Source of the DNA: Clostridia bacterium | GTDB lineage: Bacteria > Bacillota > Clostridia > Lachnospirales > Lachnospiraceae | Direction: 5' to 3' | Length of the DNA: 64,000 nucleotides | Assembly: GCA_029101305.1 (NCBI GenBank) | Contig: JAQXQS010000194.1 | Location: forward strand, 1-64,000 | In this document: positions 35,968-43,857 of the stretch, piece by piece | How the letters are laid out: the number at the start of each line of letters is the position of its first letter | How positions within the stretch are numbered: position 1 is the first letter of the stretch | Position numbers and translations under genes: made by a program | Notes under the pieces: generated by a model | What the model was told of the DNA's origin: nothing | Database searches by the model: none | Seen by the model: the letters and a program-made list of their open reading frames with translations, nothing else

Positions 35968-36684
35968 ATGATCAGAAAAATCATTCATATTGATGAAGAA
36001 AAATGTAATGGCTGCGGGCTTTGTGCCCGTGCCTGCCACGAAAGTGCCATCGGAATCATAGATGGCAAAGCAAAACTGCTTCGCGAAGATTACTGTGACG
36101 GACTGGGAGACTGCCTTCCCGCCTGTCCCACAAACGCCATTTCCTTCGTGGAACGGGAAGCAGCTGCTTATGATGAAGCAGCAGTCCTGGAAAATAAGAA
36201 AAAACTGGCTGAAACTCCAGGTCACACTGGTTGTCCAGGCAGTATGGCAAGACGTATTCAAAAAAACGGGCACTCAGAAGACTCTGCCACCCCTATTATG
36301 AATGCCACTACTGTATCTGAATCCAAGCTTCAGCAGTGGCCCGTACAGATCAAGCTTGTCCCTGTCCATGCTCCATATTTTGACAACGCAGACCTTCTTA
36401 TTGCAGCTGACTGTACAGCCTATGCCTATGCCAATTTCCACCAGGATTTTATAAAAGGAAAAATCACTTTGATCGGATGCCCGAAGCTTGACGCTGTCGA
36501 TTACAGTGAAAAGCTGACCCAGATCATCCGCCAGAATAATATCAAAAGCGTAACCATCGTACGCATGGAAGTTCCCTGCTGCGGCGGTATCCAGCATGCA
36601 ACGGTAAATGCCATGAAAGCAAGCGGTAAATTTCTCCCATGGCAGGTTTATACCATTTCTACAGATGGAAGAATCATTTCCTGA
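35968..36684 (+). CDS. 4Fe-4S ferredoxin-type protein associated with Hcp
   Basis: A 238-residue iron-sulfur protein 29 bp downstream of hcp. The first cluster motif is C13-x2-C16-x2-C19-x3-C23 (CNGCGLCARAC). The second has C43, C49 and C53 (CDGLGDCLPACP), with the usual fourth ligand not obvious. Residues about 105-238 form a separate domain with CTAYAYANF, IGCPKLD and VPCCGGIQHA. This architecture commonly accompanies hcp in clostridia, and it is likely to pass electrons to Hcp. Confidence 0.88.
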   Translation: MIRKIIHIDEEKCNGCGLCARACHESAIGIIDGKAKLLREDYCDGLGDCLPACPTNAISFVEREAAAYDEAAVLENKKKLAETPGHTGCPGSMARRIQKNGHSEDSATPIMNATTVSESKLQQWPVQIKLVPVHAPYFDNADLLIAADCTAYAYANFHQDFIKGKITLIGCPKLDAVDYSEKLTQIIRQNNIKSVTIVRMEVPCCGGIQHATVNAMKASGKFLPWQVYTISTDGRIIS

Positions 36685-36687
36685 TTT

Positions 36688-36714
36688 GTAACTGTTCAGA
36701 GCCAAGCGGATTTT
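36688..36714. repeat. Solo end of the MITE family
   Basis: GTAACTGTTCAGAGCCAA followed by GCGGATTTT equals the right end of the MITE at 48451-48595 (inverted). It fills the 28 bp between convergent genes and reaches the stop codon of the HAD gene. Confidence 0.75.
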
Positions 36715-37510
36715 ATAACTCTAATATCATTTTCAAAACATTTATAACACTGTCCGGGCCAGGCTTCTCCAGCACATATCTGGCAGCCTGCTTTGCCTCT
36801 TCCCGGGCAGTGGTAACTGCATAACTTTTTCCAGCTTCCAGAAGCATACTTACATCATTGCAGTTATCTCCAAATGCTACTACTTCTTCTTTCTTCGTAA
36901 TATTCAGACGTTCACAGAGCTTCTGAAGGGCATTTCCCTTTCCGGAATGCACATCCACGAAATCTACCCAGTAATTCCCGGAAGCCATGATCTGGATCTT
37001 ATCTCCGAAATGTTCCTTTGCGATCCTTGCTCCTACGGCAGCATCCACTTGTTCGTTATACATAGCAACCTTTGTCATAGTCTCCGGTGCATCCAGCACA
37101 TCAGCCACTTCATTTACATGAAGCTTATATCCCTCACGCAGCTTCTTCACAAAAGCCTGGTCTGCCCTCTCCACATACGCCTGGGCGCTGCCTGCAGTCA
37201 TAAAAGAAGCCCCCTCCTGGCCTCTCACATATTCGACTACTTCTTTCAGAATATCTGCCGGAATAGCCATCTTCTCGATTACTTTTCCCTGATAAGAAAT
37301 AATCCCACCATTTCCTGCAATAAAATAAATGTCATCCTTCACAGGTGCAAATACTCTTTCAATGCTGTCGTATTCTCTTCCACTTACCGCGGCGAAAACA
37401 ATCCCTTTTGCTTTTAATTTACGGATAATGTCATAGATTTCCGGATTAATATCCATAGTTCCTTCTTTCAGAAGTGTACCATCCAGATCTGACGCGATCA
37501 GTTTTATCAT
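36713..37510 (-). CDS. Cof-type HAD phosphatase
   Basis: A 265-residue HAD-superfamily IIB (Cof) sugar-phosphatase-like enzyme. Motif I is IASDLDGTLL (4-13), motif II is AAVSGRE (about 40), and motif III/IV is KEEVVAFGDNCNDVSMLLEAG. The C-terminus keeps the usual VLEKPGPDSVINVL. The substrate is not predictable. Ribosome site AGAGG. It sits just after the terminator of the fru operon. Confidence 0.9.
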   Translation of the reverse strand: MIKLIASDLDGTLLKEGTMDINPEIYDIIRKLKAKGIVFAAVSGREYDSIERVFAPVKDDIYFIAGNGGIISYQGKVIEKMAIPADILKEVVEYVRGQEGASFMTAGSAQAYVERADQAFVKKLREGYKLHVNEVADVLDAPETMTKVAMYNEQVDAAVGARIAKEHFGDKIQIMASGNYWVDFVDVHSGKGNALQKLCERLNITKKEEVVAFGDNCNDVSMLLEAGKSYAVTTAREEAKQAARYVLEKPGPDSVINVLKMILEL

Positions 37511-37537
37511 ACCCTAACCTCTTTTCTCTATATAAAA

Positions 37538-37580
37538 ATCCACAGAATTTTCAGCTTCTTCCAGTGGAAATCCTGTGGAT
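37538..37580 (-). terminator. Terminator of the fructose PTS operon
   Basis: ATCCACAGGATTT and AAATTCTGTGGAT form a long stem followed by TTTTTATA on the minus strand, about 70 bp after fruR. Confidence 0.85.
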
Positions 37581-37609
37581 CATTATACTATGAAATTCTA
37601 TGATTATCC

Positions 37610-37630
37610 AGAGCGTGTTTGAAAAAGACT
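37610..37630. repeat. Dispersed repeat family 3
   Basis: AGAGCGTGTTTGAAAAAGAC followed by T, between fruR and the operon terminator. Confidence 0.65.
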
Positions 37631-37648
37631 GTCTATAAGACATAAATT

Positions 37649-38413
37649 TTACTTATGAACAATAGTTTCTTTCGGCACCTCTATGATATTCGCACATTCC
37701 TCATATCCTGCCGGAATTTTATCTGTAATCACAGTGGAACTGTAGAAATCTGCAAAAGTCACGGAACTGATATTATCAAACTTGGAGCTGTCACAAAGCA
37801 CGTATCGTTCTCTGCACTGCTCCATAGCTGCTGCCTTCACCGCAGCCTCATTGGCATCCGGTGTGGTACAACCGCTCTTTTTGGTGATTCCATTAGTTCC
37901 GAAGAACCCTTTGGTAAAGTGATACCCGCGCAAGGTATTCATGGCCTGATTGCCGATTACTGCCTCTGTCGAGCTTTTCAGCTCCCCGCCTACAAGAAAA
38001 ACCTTGAAGCCTCTTCCAGCCAATGTCTGGGCATGTACTACTGCATTGGTAACAAACACCGCTCTGGTGACCTGGAGAAATTTCAGCATGTCTGCCGTGG
38101 TCGTACCGGCATCAATATAAACAAAGTCCTCATCCTGGATCAGCCCTGCCGCATATCTGGCAATCCTGTGCTTCTCCTCTAACTTCAGTCCCATTTTTTC
38201 TGCAACTGAATATTCGTATGCCGTCACACGCTCTTTTAGTTCTACCGCACCACCGAAAACCTTCTCCAGCTTGCCTTCTTTATCCAGTGCTGTAATGTCT
38301 CTTCGTACTGTTGATTCTGATGTATCCAGAAGATCCTTTACTTCTGTGACTGTAATGCTGCCTTTTTCCCGCAGAAGTTTCAGGATGATCTCATGTCGCT
38401 GTTGTGTTAACAT
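37649..38413 (-). CDS. fruR: DeoR family repressor of the fructose PTS operon
   Basis: A 254-residue DeoR-type regulator. The N-terminal helix-turn-helix is RHEIILKLLREKGSITVTEVKDLLDTSESTVRRDI (in the first 40 residues) and the C-terminal sugar-phosphate-sensing domain has YIDAGTTTADML, VTNAVVHAQTL, VFLVGGELK and GTNGIT. It overlaps the 3' end of ptsI by 7 bp and is the last gene of the fru operon. The likely effector is fructose-1-phosphate, by analogy with known FruR proteins. Confidence 0.88.
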   Translation of the reverse strand: MLTQQRHEIILKLLREKGSITVTEVKDLLDTSESTVRRDITALDKEGKLEKVFGGAVELKERVTAYEYSVAEKMGLKLEEKHRIARYAAGLIQDEDFVYIDAGTTTADMLKFLQVTRAVFVTNAVVHAQTLAGRGFKVFLVGGELKSSTEAVIGNQAMNTLRGYHFTKGFFGTNGITKKSGCTTPDANEAAVKAAAMEQCRERYVLCDSSKFDNISSVTFADFYSSTVITDKIPAGYEECANIIEVPKETIVHK

Positions 38414-40056
38414 TCTTTTCCCGCCTTATAATCTGTAACATTCGTTTCCAGAATAATCTTACGAAGTGGCAGAATGCTTCCAGGTGAAACCGAAAGCTCA
38501 TCCACCCCCATTGCAAGAAATTCTTTGGTAAGTGACTGGTCAGCACCAAGTTCCCCACAGATTCCAGCCCAGATGCCAGCCTTATGGGCATTCTCCACAA
38601 CCATGGAGATCATGCGAAGCACTGCAGGATGATGAGGATCAAAAAACTGATCCAGCTGCGGATTCTGCCGGTCAATTGCCATAGTGTACTGACTCAGATC
38701 ATTCGTTCCAATACTGAAGAAATCCACTTCCTTTGCCAGATCATCACTGATGATCGCAGCCGCCGGAGTCTCGATCATAATTCCCTGCTCCGGATTTCCG
38801 AACTCCACGCCCTGACTTGTCAGCTCTGTCTTCACTTCTTCTACGCTTTCTTTAATCTTACGAACTTCCTGTACGCTGGTGATCATGGGATACATGATCG
38901 CAATTTTGCCAAATGCACTGGCACGGAACAATGCACGAAGCTGTGTCTTAAAAATCTCCGGTCTGGTGAGGCCGATACGGATTGCCCTGCAGCCAAGTGC
39001 CGGATTCTCCTCATGCTCCATATGGAACTAATCACACTGTTTATCCGCTCCAATATCAAGGGTACGGATGATCACTCTCTTGCCAGCCATTGTCTGTGCA
39101 ACCTGTCTGTAAATCTGGAACTGCTCTTCTTCCGTAGGAAAATCTTCTTTCTCCAGATAAATAAACTCACTTCTGAAAAGACCGATCCCACCGGCATCAT
39201 TCTGGATCACAGTCGCCAGATCCTTGATGTTTCCAATATTAGCGTACAACATCACTTTCTGTCCGTCAAGTGTAATGTTCTCTTTTCCCTTCAAAGTCTG
39301 AAGAAGCTGTTTTCTGGCAAGATCTTCTTCCTGGCGTTTCCTCATTTCCTCTAATGTCGCCTGGTCTGGATCTACATAAAGGATTCCTTTCCCTCCATCT
39401 ACGATTCCAAGTTTCCCATCCAGATCATCATCCAGGGACATGGATGTATTCACAAGTGCCGGAATTGCCATCGTCCTCGCCAGAATCGCAGTATGGGAAT
39501 TCAGCGATCCCTTTACAGTAACAAAAGAAAGAACTTTATCTTTATCCATCTGTACCGTTTCTGACGGTGCCAGATCCAAGGCTATGATGATTTTCGGTTC
39601 ATCCCCATCCAGTGTGCCTGCCTCTTCTCCATTTAAAATAGTGAGAAGGCGCTCTGAGATATCCCGTACATCCGCAGCACGTTCTCTCATATAATCATCA
39701 TCCATAGCAGAAAACATCTGTGCATAATTATCACCAGTAGTCGCTACAGCGTACTCTGCATTCACTCCCTGGCTGCGGATAATATTTTCCACAGATTCAT
39801 TATACCCATCATCTTCCATCATCATCTGATGAACTTCAAAAATCGCAGCATTGGCTTCTCCCACTTCTTTTAGGGCTTTATCATAAAGCCCCTGCAGCTG
39901 TCTGATTCCCTCTGCTTTCGCTTTCTCATAGCGTGCCATTTCCTGATCCGGATCATCTACTTTTACCCGTTTCACCTGCTGCTCTTTTTTCTGATAGACA
40001 CTGATCTTACCGATGGCGATACCGCTAAAAACACTTTTTCCGTTATATATCTGCAT
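38407..40056 (-). pseudogene. ptsI: PTS enzyme I interrupted by an in-frame amber codon
   Basis: Enzyme I transfers phosphate from PEP to HPr. The frame is intact from ATG 40056 (GGGAG seven bases upstream) to 38407, giving about 548 residues, normal for the family, except for one TAG at 39028-39030. The sequence around it reads IGADKQCD, stop, FHMEHEENPALG. Homologues have Tyr or another residue in ...DKQ-x-D-Y-F. A single base change from TAC or TAT would explain it. The active His (GSLNSHTAILART), DIGADK, and GTNDLSQYTMAIDRQ are all present on either side. It could be a sequencing error, a recent mutation, or readthrough. The downstream piece could restart at ATG 39021. Confidence 0.85.
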
Positions 40057-40074
40057 TTTCATTCTCCCACTGAA

Positions 40075-40096
40075 AGTCTTTTTCAAACACGCTCTA
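40075..40096. repeat. Dispersed repeat family 3
   Basis: Reverse orientation: AGTCTTTTTCAAACACGCTC followed by TA, between HPr and ptsI. Confidence 0.65.
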
Positions 40097-40179
40097 AACT
40101 TTCCTGTAACTGCCCGGGGCCAATTACACTTACCAGATAAGAAAAAGAGACACACCAGCAGGCATGTCCCCTTTCTAAC

Positions 40180-40437
40180 TTACAGAGTTTCCTGCATGAA
40201 TTTGCTTACAGCTTCATATGCAGCATCTTCGTCTTCACCGTCAAAAGTAAGGGTAACTTCATCCCCTTTCTTTACTGCCAGTCCCATAACTCCGAAGATT
40301 GCCTTGCAATTCATAGCTTTTCCGCCTTTTGCGATCTTAATGTCAGAAGAAAATGCCTTTACTGCTTTTACAAGCTCTCCTGCTGGACGGGCATGGATTC
40401 CTTCTGGATCTGTTACTACATATTTAAACTCTCTCAT
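40180..40437 (-). CDS. HPr-like phosphocarrier protein lacking Ser46
   Basis: An 85-residue HPr of the PTS. The phosphorylated His15 is in GIHARPAG (13-20). At position 46, where Firmicute HPr normally has the Ser phosphorylated by HPr kinase, the sequence is NCKAIFGVMGLAV, so residue 46 is Ala. It can therefore take phosphate from Enzyme I but should not act as a CcpA co-repressor. It lies between fruA and ptsI and has its own strong promoter, so it is probably a dedicated fructose-PTS carrier. Confidence 0.92.
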   Translation of the reverse strand: MREFKYVVTDPEGIHARPAGELVKAVKAFSSDIKIAKGGKAMNCKAIFGVMGLAVKKGDEVTLTFDGEDEDAAYEAVSKFMQETL

Positions 40438-40551
40438 GATTTTTTCCTCCGTTTTTTAACTTATTTGTTTTCTTGTCTTATTTATTTGATTACTTTACTT
40501 TTTCGTTTATTCAATTTCCAGTTCGTTTCATTCATAACTATTTATTATTTG

Positions 40552-40580
40552 TTTATATCCAATTTTACTTCCTGTGTCAA
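40552..40580 (-). promoter_or_regulatory. Internal promoter before HPr-ptsI-fruR
   Basis: -35 TTGACA (40575-40580), a 17-bp spacer and -10 TATAAA (40552-40557) on the minus strand. It lies in the 150-bp AT-rich gap between fruA and HPr, which otherwise shows nothing. Confidence 0.75.
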
Positions 40581-40588
40581 TTCATTTT

Positions 40589-42502
40589 TCAGGCATTTTT
40601 CTTCTTTAATATTCCAAGCAGCACTGCCGAAACCACAGTTCCAACGACCAAGGCGATCACATACTGTACTGCATTTCCCATTACCGGTACCACAAAGATT
40701 CCACCATGTGGTGCCATTAAAGTACATCCAAATGCCATGGACATCGCTCCTGCAAGTCCAGATCCTATGATACAGGCCGGAAGCACGTGAAGCGGATCTG
40801 CTGCTGCAAAAGGAATCGCTCCCTCTGTAATAAAAGCAAGTCCCATAATAAAGTTCGTAGGGCCGGATTCCCTTTCCTCTTTCGTAAATCTGTCTTTAAA
40901 AAGGAGGGTAGCAAGTGCGATGGCGCATGGCGGAACCATACCGCCAACCATGACAGCTGCCATAATATCATAATTGCCAGCTGCGATTGCAGCAGTTCCA
41001 AACACATAAGCAGCCTTATTAAAAGGACCACCCATATCGATTGCCATCATACCGCCAAGGATCAGGCCAAGAACGATCTTGCTGGAGCTTCCCATAGAGG
41101 TAAGTCCATTGTTCAGGGCTGTATTGATACCGCCCATGACAGGCTCAACGACAAACATCATTAAAATTCCCATTACCAGAATACCCACAACCGGATAAAT
41201 CAGAACCGGGGCAATCTTCTCCAGGGCTTCTGGAAGCTTCTCACATATCTTGCGAAGTCCCAGAATAATATAACCGGCAGCAAAACCTGCTACCAGGGCT
41301 CCAAGGAAGCCTGACGTTCCGCTATGCGCCATCATTCCACCTACAAAGCCAAGTGCAAGCGCCGGTCTGTCACCGATTGCCATTGCAATAAACCCTGCAA
41401 GAACCGGAAGCATAAAGCCAAATGCTGTATCACCAATCTGCTTGAACATTGCAGCGGCTGGCGTGATCGTACCGAAGTTGGCCCGCTGGGCTACATCAAG
41501 GGCATTCATATCTACCATAAGACCATCGATCAGAAATGCAATGGCAATCAGAATACCACCGCCAACAACGAATGGAAGCATATGGGAAACACCATTCATC
41601 AGCTGTGTATAAATCTTATGGCCTACACCGCCCCCGGACTTACTCTGGCTCTTAGCTGCTGCAGACGCATTTCCACTATGATATACCGGTGCATTACCAG
41701 ACATAGCCAGCTCGATCAATTCATCCGCTTTATTGATTCCGTCTGATACCTGACGCTGGATTACCTTCTTGCCATCAAAACGATCCATGGGAACCTGTGC
41801 ATCTGCTGCAACGATAATACAATCTGCATCCTGAATCTCCTGGTCCGTAAGCACATTCTTGGCACCGCCAGAGCCTCGCGTCTCAATCTTCACAAAACAG
41901 TTCTTCGCCTTAGCTGCCTTCTCAATCCCCTCTGCAGCCATATAAGTATGCGCAATTCCCGTAGGACAGGAAGTGACTGCCAGAATCTTAAACTGGTCGT
42001 CCTTAGCTTCGCCCATATCTGCCAGACGCTCATCTACACTCTTCTTCTCCTCGTCCGCCTGGTCAATGATCGACAGGAATTCTTCTGGTGTCTTCGCATT
42101 GCGGAGACTTCTGGTAAATTCTTCATCCATCAGCATCATGGAAAGCTTACTCAGTACATCCAGATGTACATTATCCTCTGTATTGGGCGCCGCGATCAGG
42201 AATAAAAGAGTAACCGGCTCTCCATCCAGGGAATCAAAATCAACTCCTCCAGGAATTATCATAGCTGCCAGTCCAGGCTTCTTAACTGCATCACATTTCC
42301 CATGAGGAATTGCAATTCCCTCGCCAATTCCGGTCGTGCTCTCTTCCTCTCTTGCATAAACCTGCTTACGGTATGCTTCCTGGTCATCAATCTTACCACT
42401 CTTTGCCATAAGAGCAACTGCTGCGTCCAGAGTCTGGGATTTATCAGTGGGTGCAGCATTCAATGAAATACTTCTTACATCCAGTAAATCTGTGATCCTC
42501 AT
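40589..42502 (-). CDS. fruA: Fructose PTS transporter subunit IIABC
   Basis: A 637-residue PTS permease that imports fructose as fructose-1-phosphate. IIA (about 1-145) carries the active His in GIGEGIAIPHGKC. IIB (about 168-265) carries the phosphorylated Cys in AVTSCPTGIAHTYMAAEG. IIC (about 295-637) is the membrane domain, ending TLMAPHGGIFVVP and KKKNA. I chose MRITDLLDV (42502), with GGAGG ten bases upstream, because the ATG three codons earlier has almost no spacing. It is the second gene of the operon, 20 bp after fruK. Confidence 0.94.
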   Translation of the reverse strand: MRITDLLDVRSISLNAAPTDKSQTLDAAVALMAKSGKIDDQEAYRKQVYAREEESTTGIGEGIAIPHGKCDAVKKPGLAAMIIPGGVDFDSLDGEPVTLLFLIAAPNTEDNVHLDVLSKLSMMLMDEEFTRSLRNAKTPEEFLSIIDQADEEKKSVDERLADMGEAKDDQFKILAVTSCPTGIAHTYMAAEGIEKAAKAKNCFVKIETRGSGGAKNVLTDQEIQDADCIIVAADAQVPMDRFDGKKVIQRQVSDGINKADELIELAMSGNAPVYHSGNASAAAKSQSKSGGGVGHKIYTQLMNGVSHMLPFVVGGGILIAIAFLIDGLMVDMNALDVAQRANFGTITPAAAMFKQIGDTAFGFMLPVLAGFIAMAIGDRPALALGFVGGMMAHSGTSGFLGALVAGFAAGYIILGLRKICEKLPEALEKIAPVLIYPVVGILVMGILMMFVVEPVMGGINTALNNGLTSMGSSSKIVLGLILGGMMAIDMGGPFNKAAYVFGTAAIAAGNYDIMAAVMVGGMVPPCAIALATLLFKDRFTKEERESGPTNFIMGLAFITEGAIPFAAADPLHVLPACIIGSGLAGAMSMAFGCTLMAPHGGIFVVPVMGNAVQYVIALVVGTVVSAVLLGILKKKNA

Positions 42503-42522
42503 TTCTTCCATTCCTCCTGGTC

Positions 42523-43431
42523 TTATCCTATGATCTGCTGATAAACAGCCTGAATCTCCTCACGGGTAGCCAGATTCTCCGAAAATGCACTGGCGCTTCC
42601 TGCTGCAATTCCCATATGGAATGCATACTCATAATCCTGCTTCTCCATATAACCTGCCATAAATCCGGCTACCATGGAATCTCCGGCTCCAACACCATTG
42701 ATCAGCTTCCCTCTCGGAGCTGGCTCCTCATATACCTTACCATTCTCTGCAATCAGTACTGCACCTTCTCCAGCCATGGAAATCAGTACATTAACAGCGC
42801 CTAATTCCTGCAGCTTCTTACCGTATGGGATAACAGACTGACGTGTCTCAAGCTTCACACCGAAAATCTCGCCCAGCTCATGGTTATTCGGCTTAATGAG
42901 AAATGGATGATAGGGAAGAACCTTCATCAGAAGATCCCGTGTCGCATCTACTGCAATCCTCACTCCTCTGCCGTCCAGCATCGCCATAATCTTCTGATAG
43001 GCATCATCCGGCATAGAAGATGGAATACTTCCGGAAAGAAACAGTACATCTCCCTCTCCCAATTCTCCCAGCTGTTTCATCAGAAGCTCTACCTTATCCT
43101 TGCCAATCCTTGGTCCCTGTCCATTGATCTCAGTACCGTCTATACTCTTCAGCTTCAGATTGATTCTGGAAAAGCCTTCGCCCACCTGGATAAAACCATT
43201 CTTCACACCCATCTCTTCTAAGCGTCTGGTGATCTCCTCTCCTGTAAATCCTGCGGTAAATCCAAGGGCTGTGCTCTCAATTCCAAGATTCCTCAGAACT
43301 GTGGAGACATTAATTCCCTTGCCGCCTGGCAAGAGCATCTCCGAACTGGTGCGATTGGTAAGACCAAGCTGGAAGTCCTCTACCGACACAATATAATCCA
43401 AAGAGGGATTAAAAGTTACCGTGTAAATCAT
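42523..43431 (-). CDS. fruK: 1-phosphofructokinase
   Basis: A 302-residue PfkB-family kinase that converts fructose-1-phosphate to fructose-1,6-bisphosphate. Visible are MIYTVTFNPSLDYIV, the substrate motif LLPGGKGINVSTVLRNLG (33-50), FLIKPNNHELGEIFG, and the catalytic GVGAGDSMVAGFMAGY near residue 250. Length is normal. It is the first gene of the fru operon. Confidence 0.95.
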   Translation of the reverse strand: MIYTVTFNPSLDYIVSVEDFQLGLTNRTSSEMLLPGGKGINVSTVLRNLGIESTALGFTAGFTGEEITRRLEEMGVKNGFIQVGEGFSRINLKLKSIDGTEINGQGPRIGKDKVELLMKQLGELGEGDVLFLSGSIPSSMPDDAYQKIMAMLDGRGVRIAVDATRDLLMKVLPYHPFLIKPNNHELGEIFGVKLETRQSVIPYGKKLQELGAVNVLISMAGEGAVLIAENGKVYEEPAPRGKLINGVGAGDSMVAGFMAGYMEKQDYEYAFHMGIAAGSASAFSENLATREEIQAVYQQIIG

Positions 43432-43476
43432 TTCTGCCTCCTGCTTATTTTTGCTTGTTTTTGATTTGTTGTGCTT

Positions 43477-43526
43477 ATTATACTTTCATATATAGTCAAA
43501 GTCAATCAATCTTTTTCACAAGATTG
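43477..43526 (-). promoter_or_regulatory. fru operon promoter and putative FruR operator
   Basis: -35 TTGACT (43500-43505), a 17-bp spacer and -10 TATAAT (43477-43482) on the minus strand, essentially consensus. Directly upstream, CAATCTT, six bases, AAGATTG (43507-43526) is an inverted repeat and a good candidate for the DeoR-type regulator encoded in the operon. Further upstream is CACAATTGTG (about 43551-43560), another small palindrome. Confidence 0.75.
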
Positions 43527-43768
43527 ACGTTTGATTTTATTAAGATTGCACAATTGTGATTTATTTTGACCGAGTTTGCATTTTCGTTTTCGCTCAGGTT
43601 CATAAGCACTCCATGTATGAATATTCACTGCTTTCTTTAGTAATACCCACCTGAATCCTTTCTTACTCTTGTAAAATTATTTTTATTTCGCTTTACAATA
43701 ATGTGTATCTTTGTATCTTGCTATTTCTCAACCAAAAAGAATCCTGCTGACGGAATTTCCTATTGCAT

Positions 43769-43813
43769 AAAAAATGCAGTTCCAGACTTTTCAGCCCGAA
43801 ATCTGCATTTTTT
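43769..43813 (-). terminator. Terminator of the fused ABC transporter gene
   Basis: AAAAAATGCAG and CTGCATTTTTT pair across a 23-base loop, 45 bp after the stop. It can also work in the other direction. The rest of the 426-bp gap (43432-43857) holds only the fru promoter region. Confidence 0.7.
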
Positions 43814-43857
43814 ATTCATATTCAAATCCGTCACCCAGAAGCGTGTGCAAAAAAATC

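Noticed and set aside
39028..39030. Amber codon in ptsI read as pyrrolysine
   Set aside because: No pyl genes or methylamine methyltransferases are in the window, and the position is not a known pyrrolysine site. A mutation or error is simpler.
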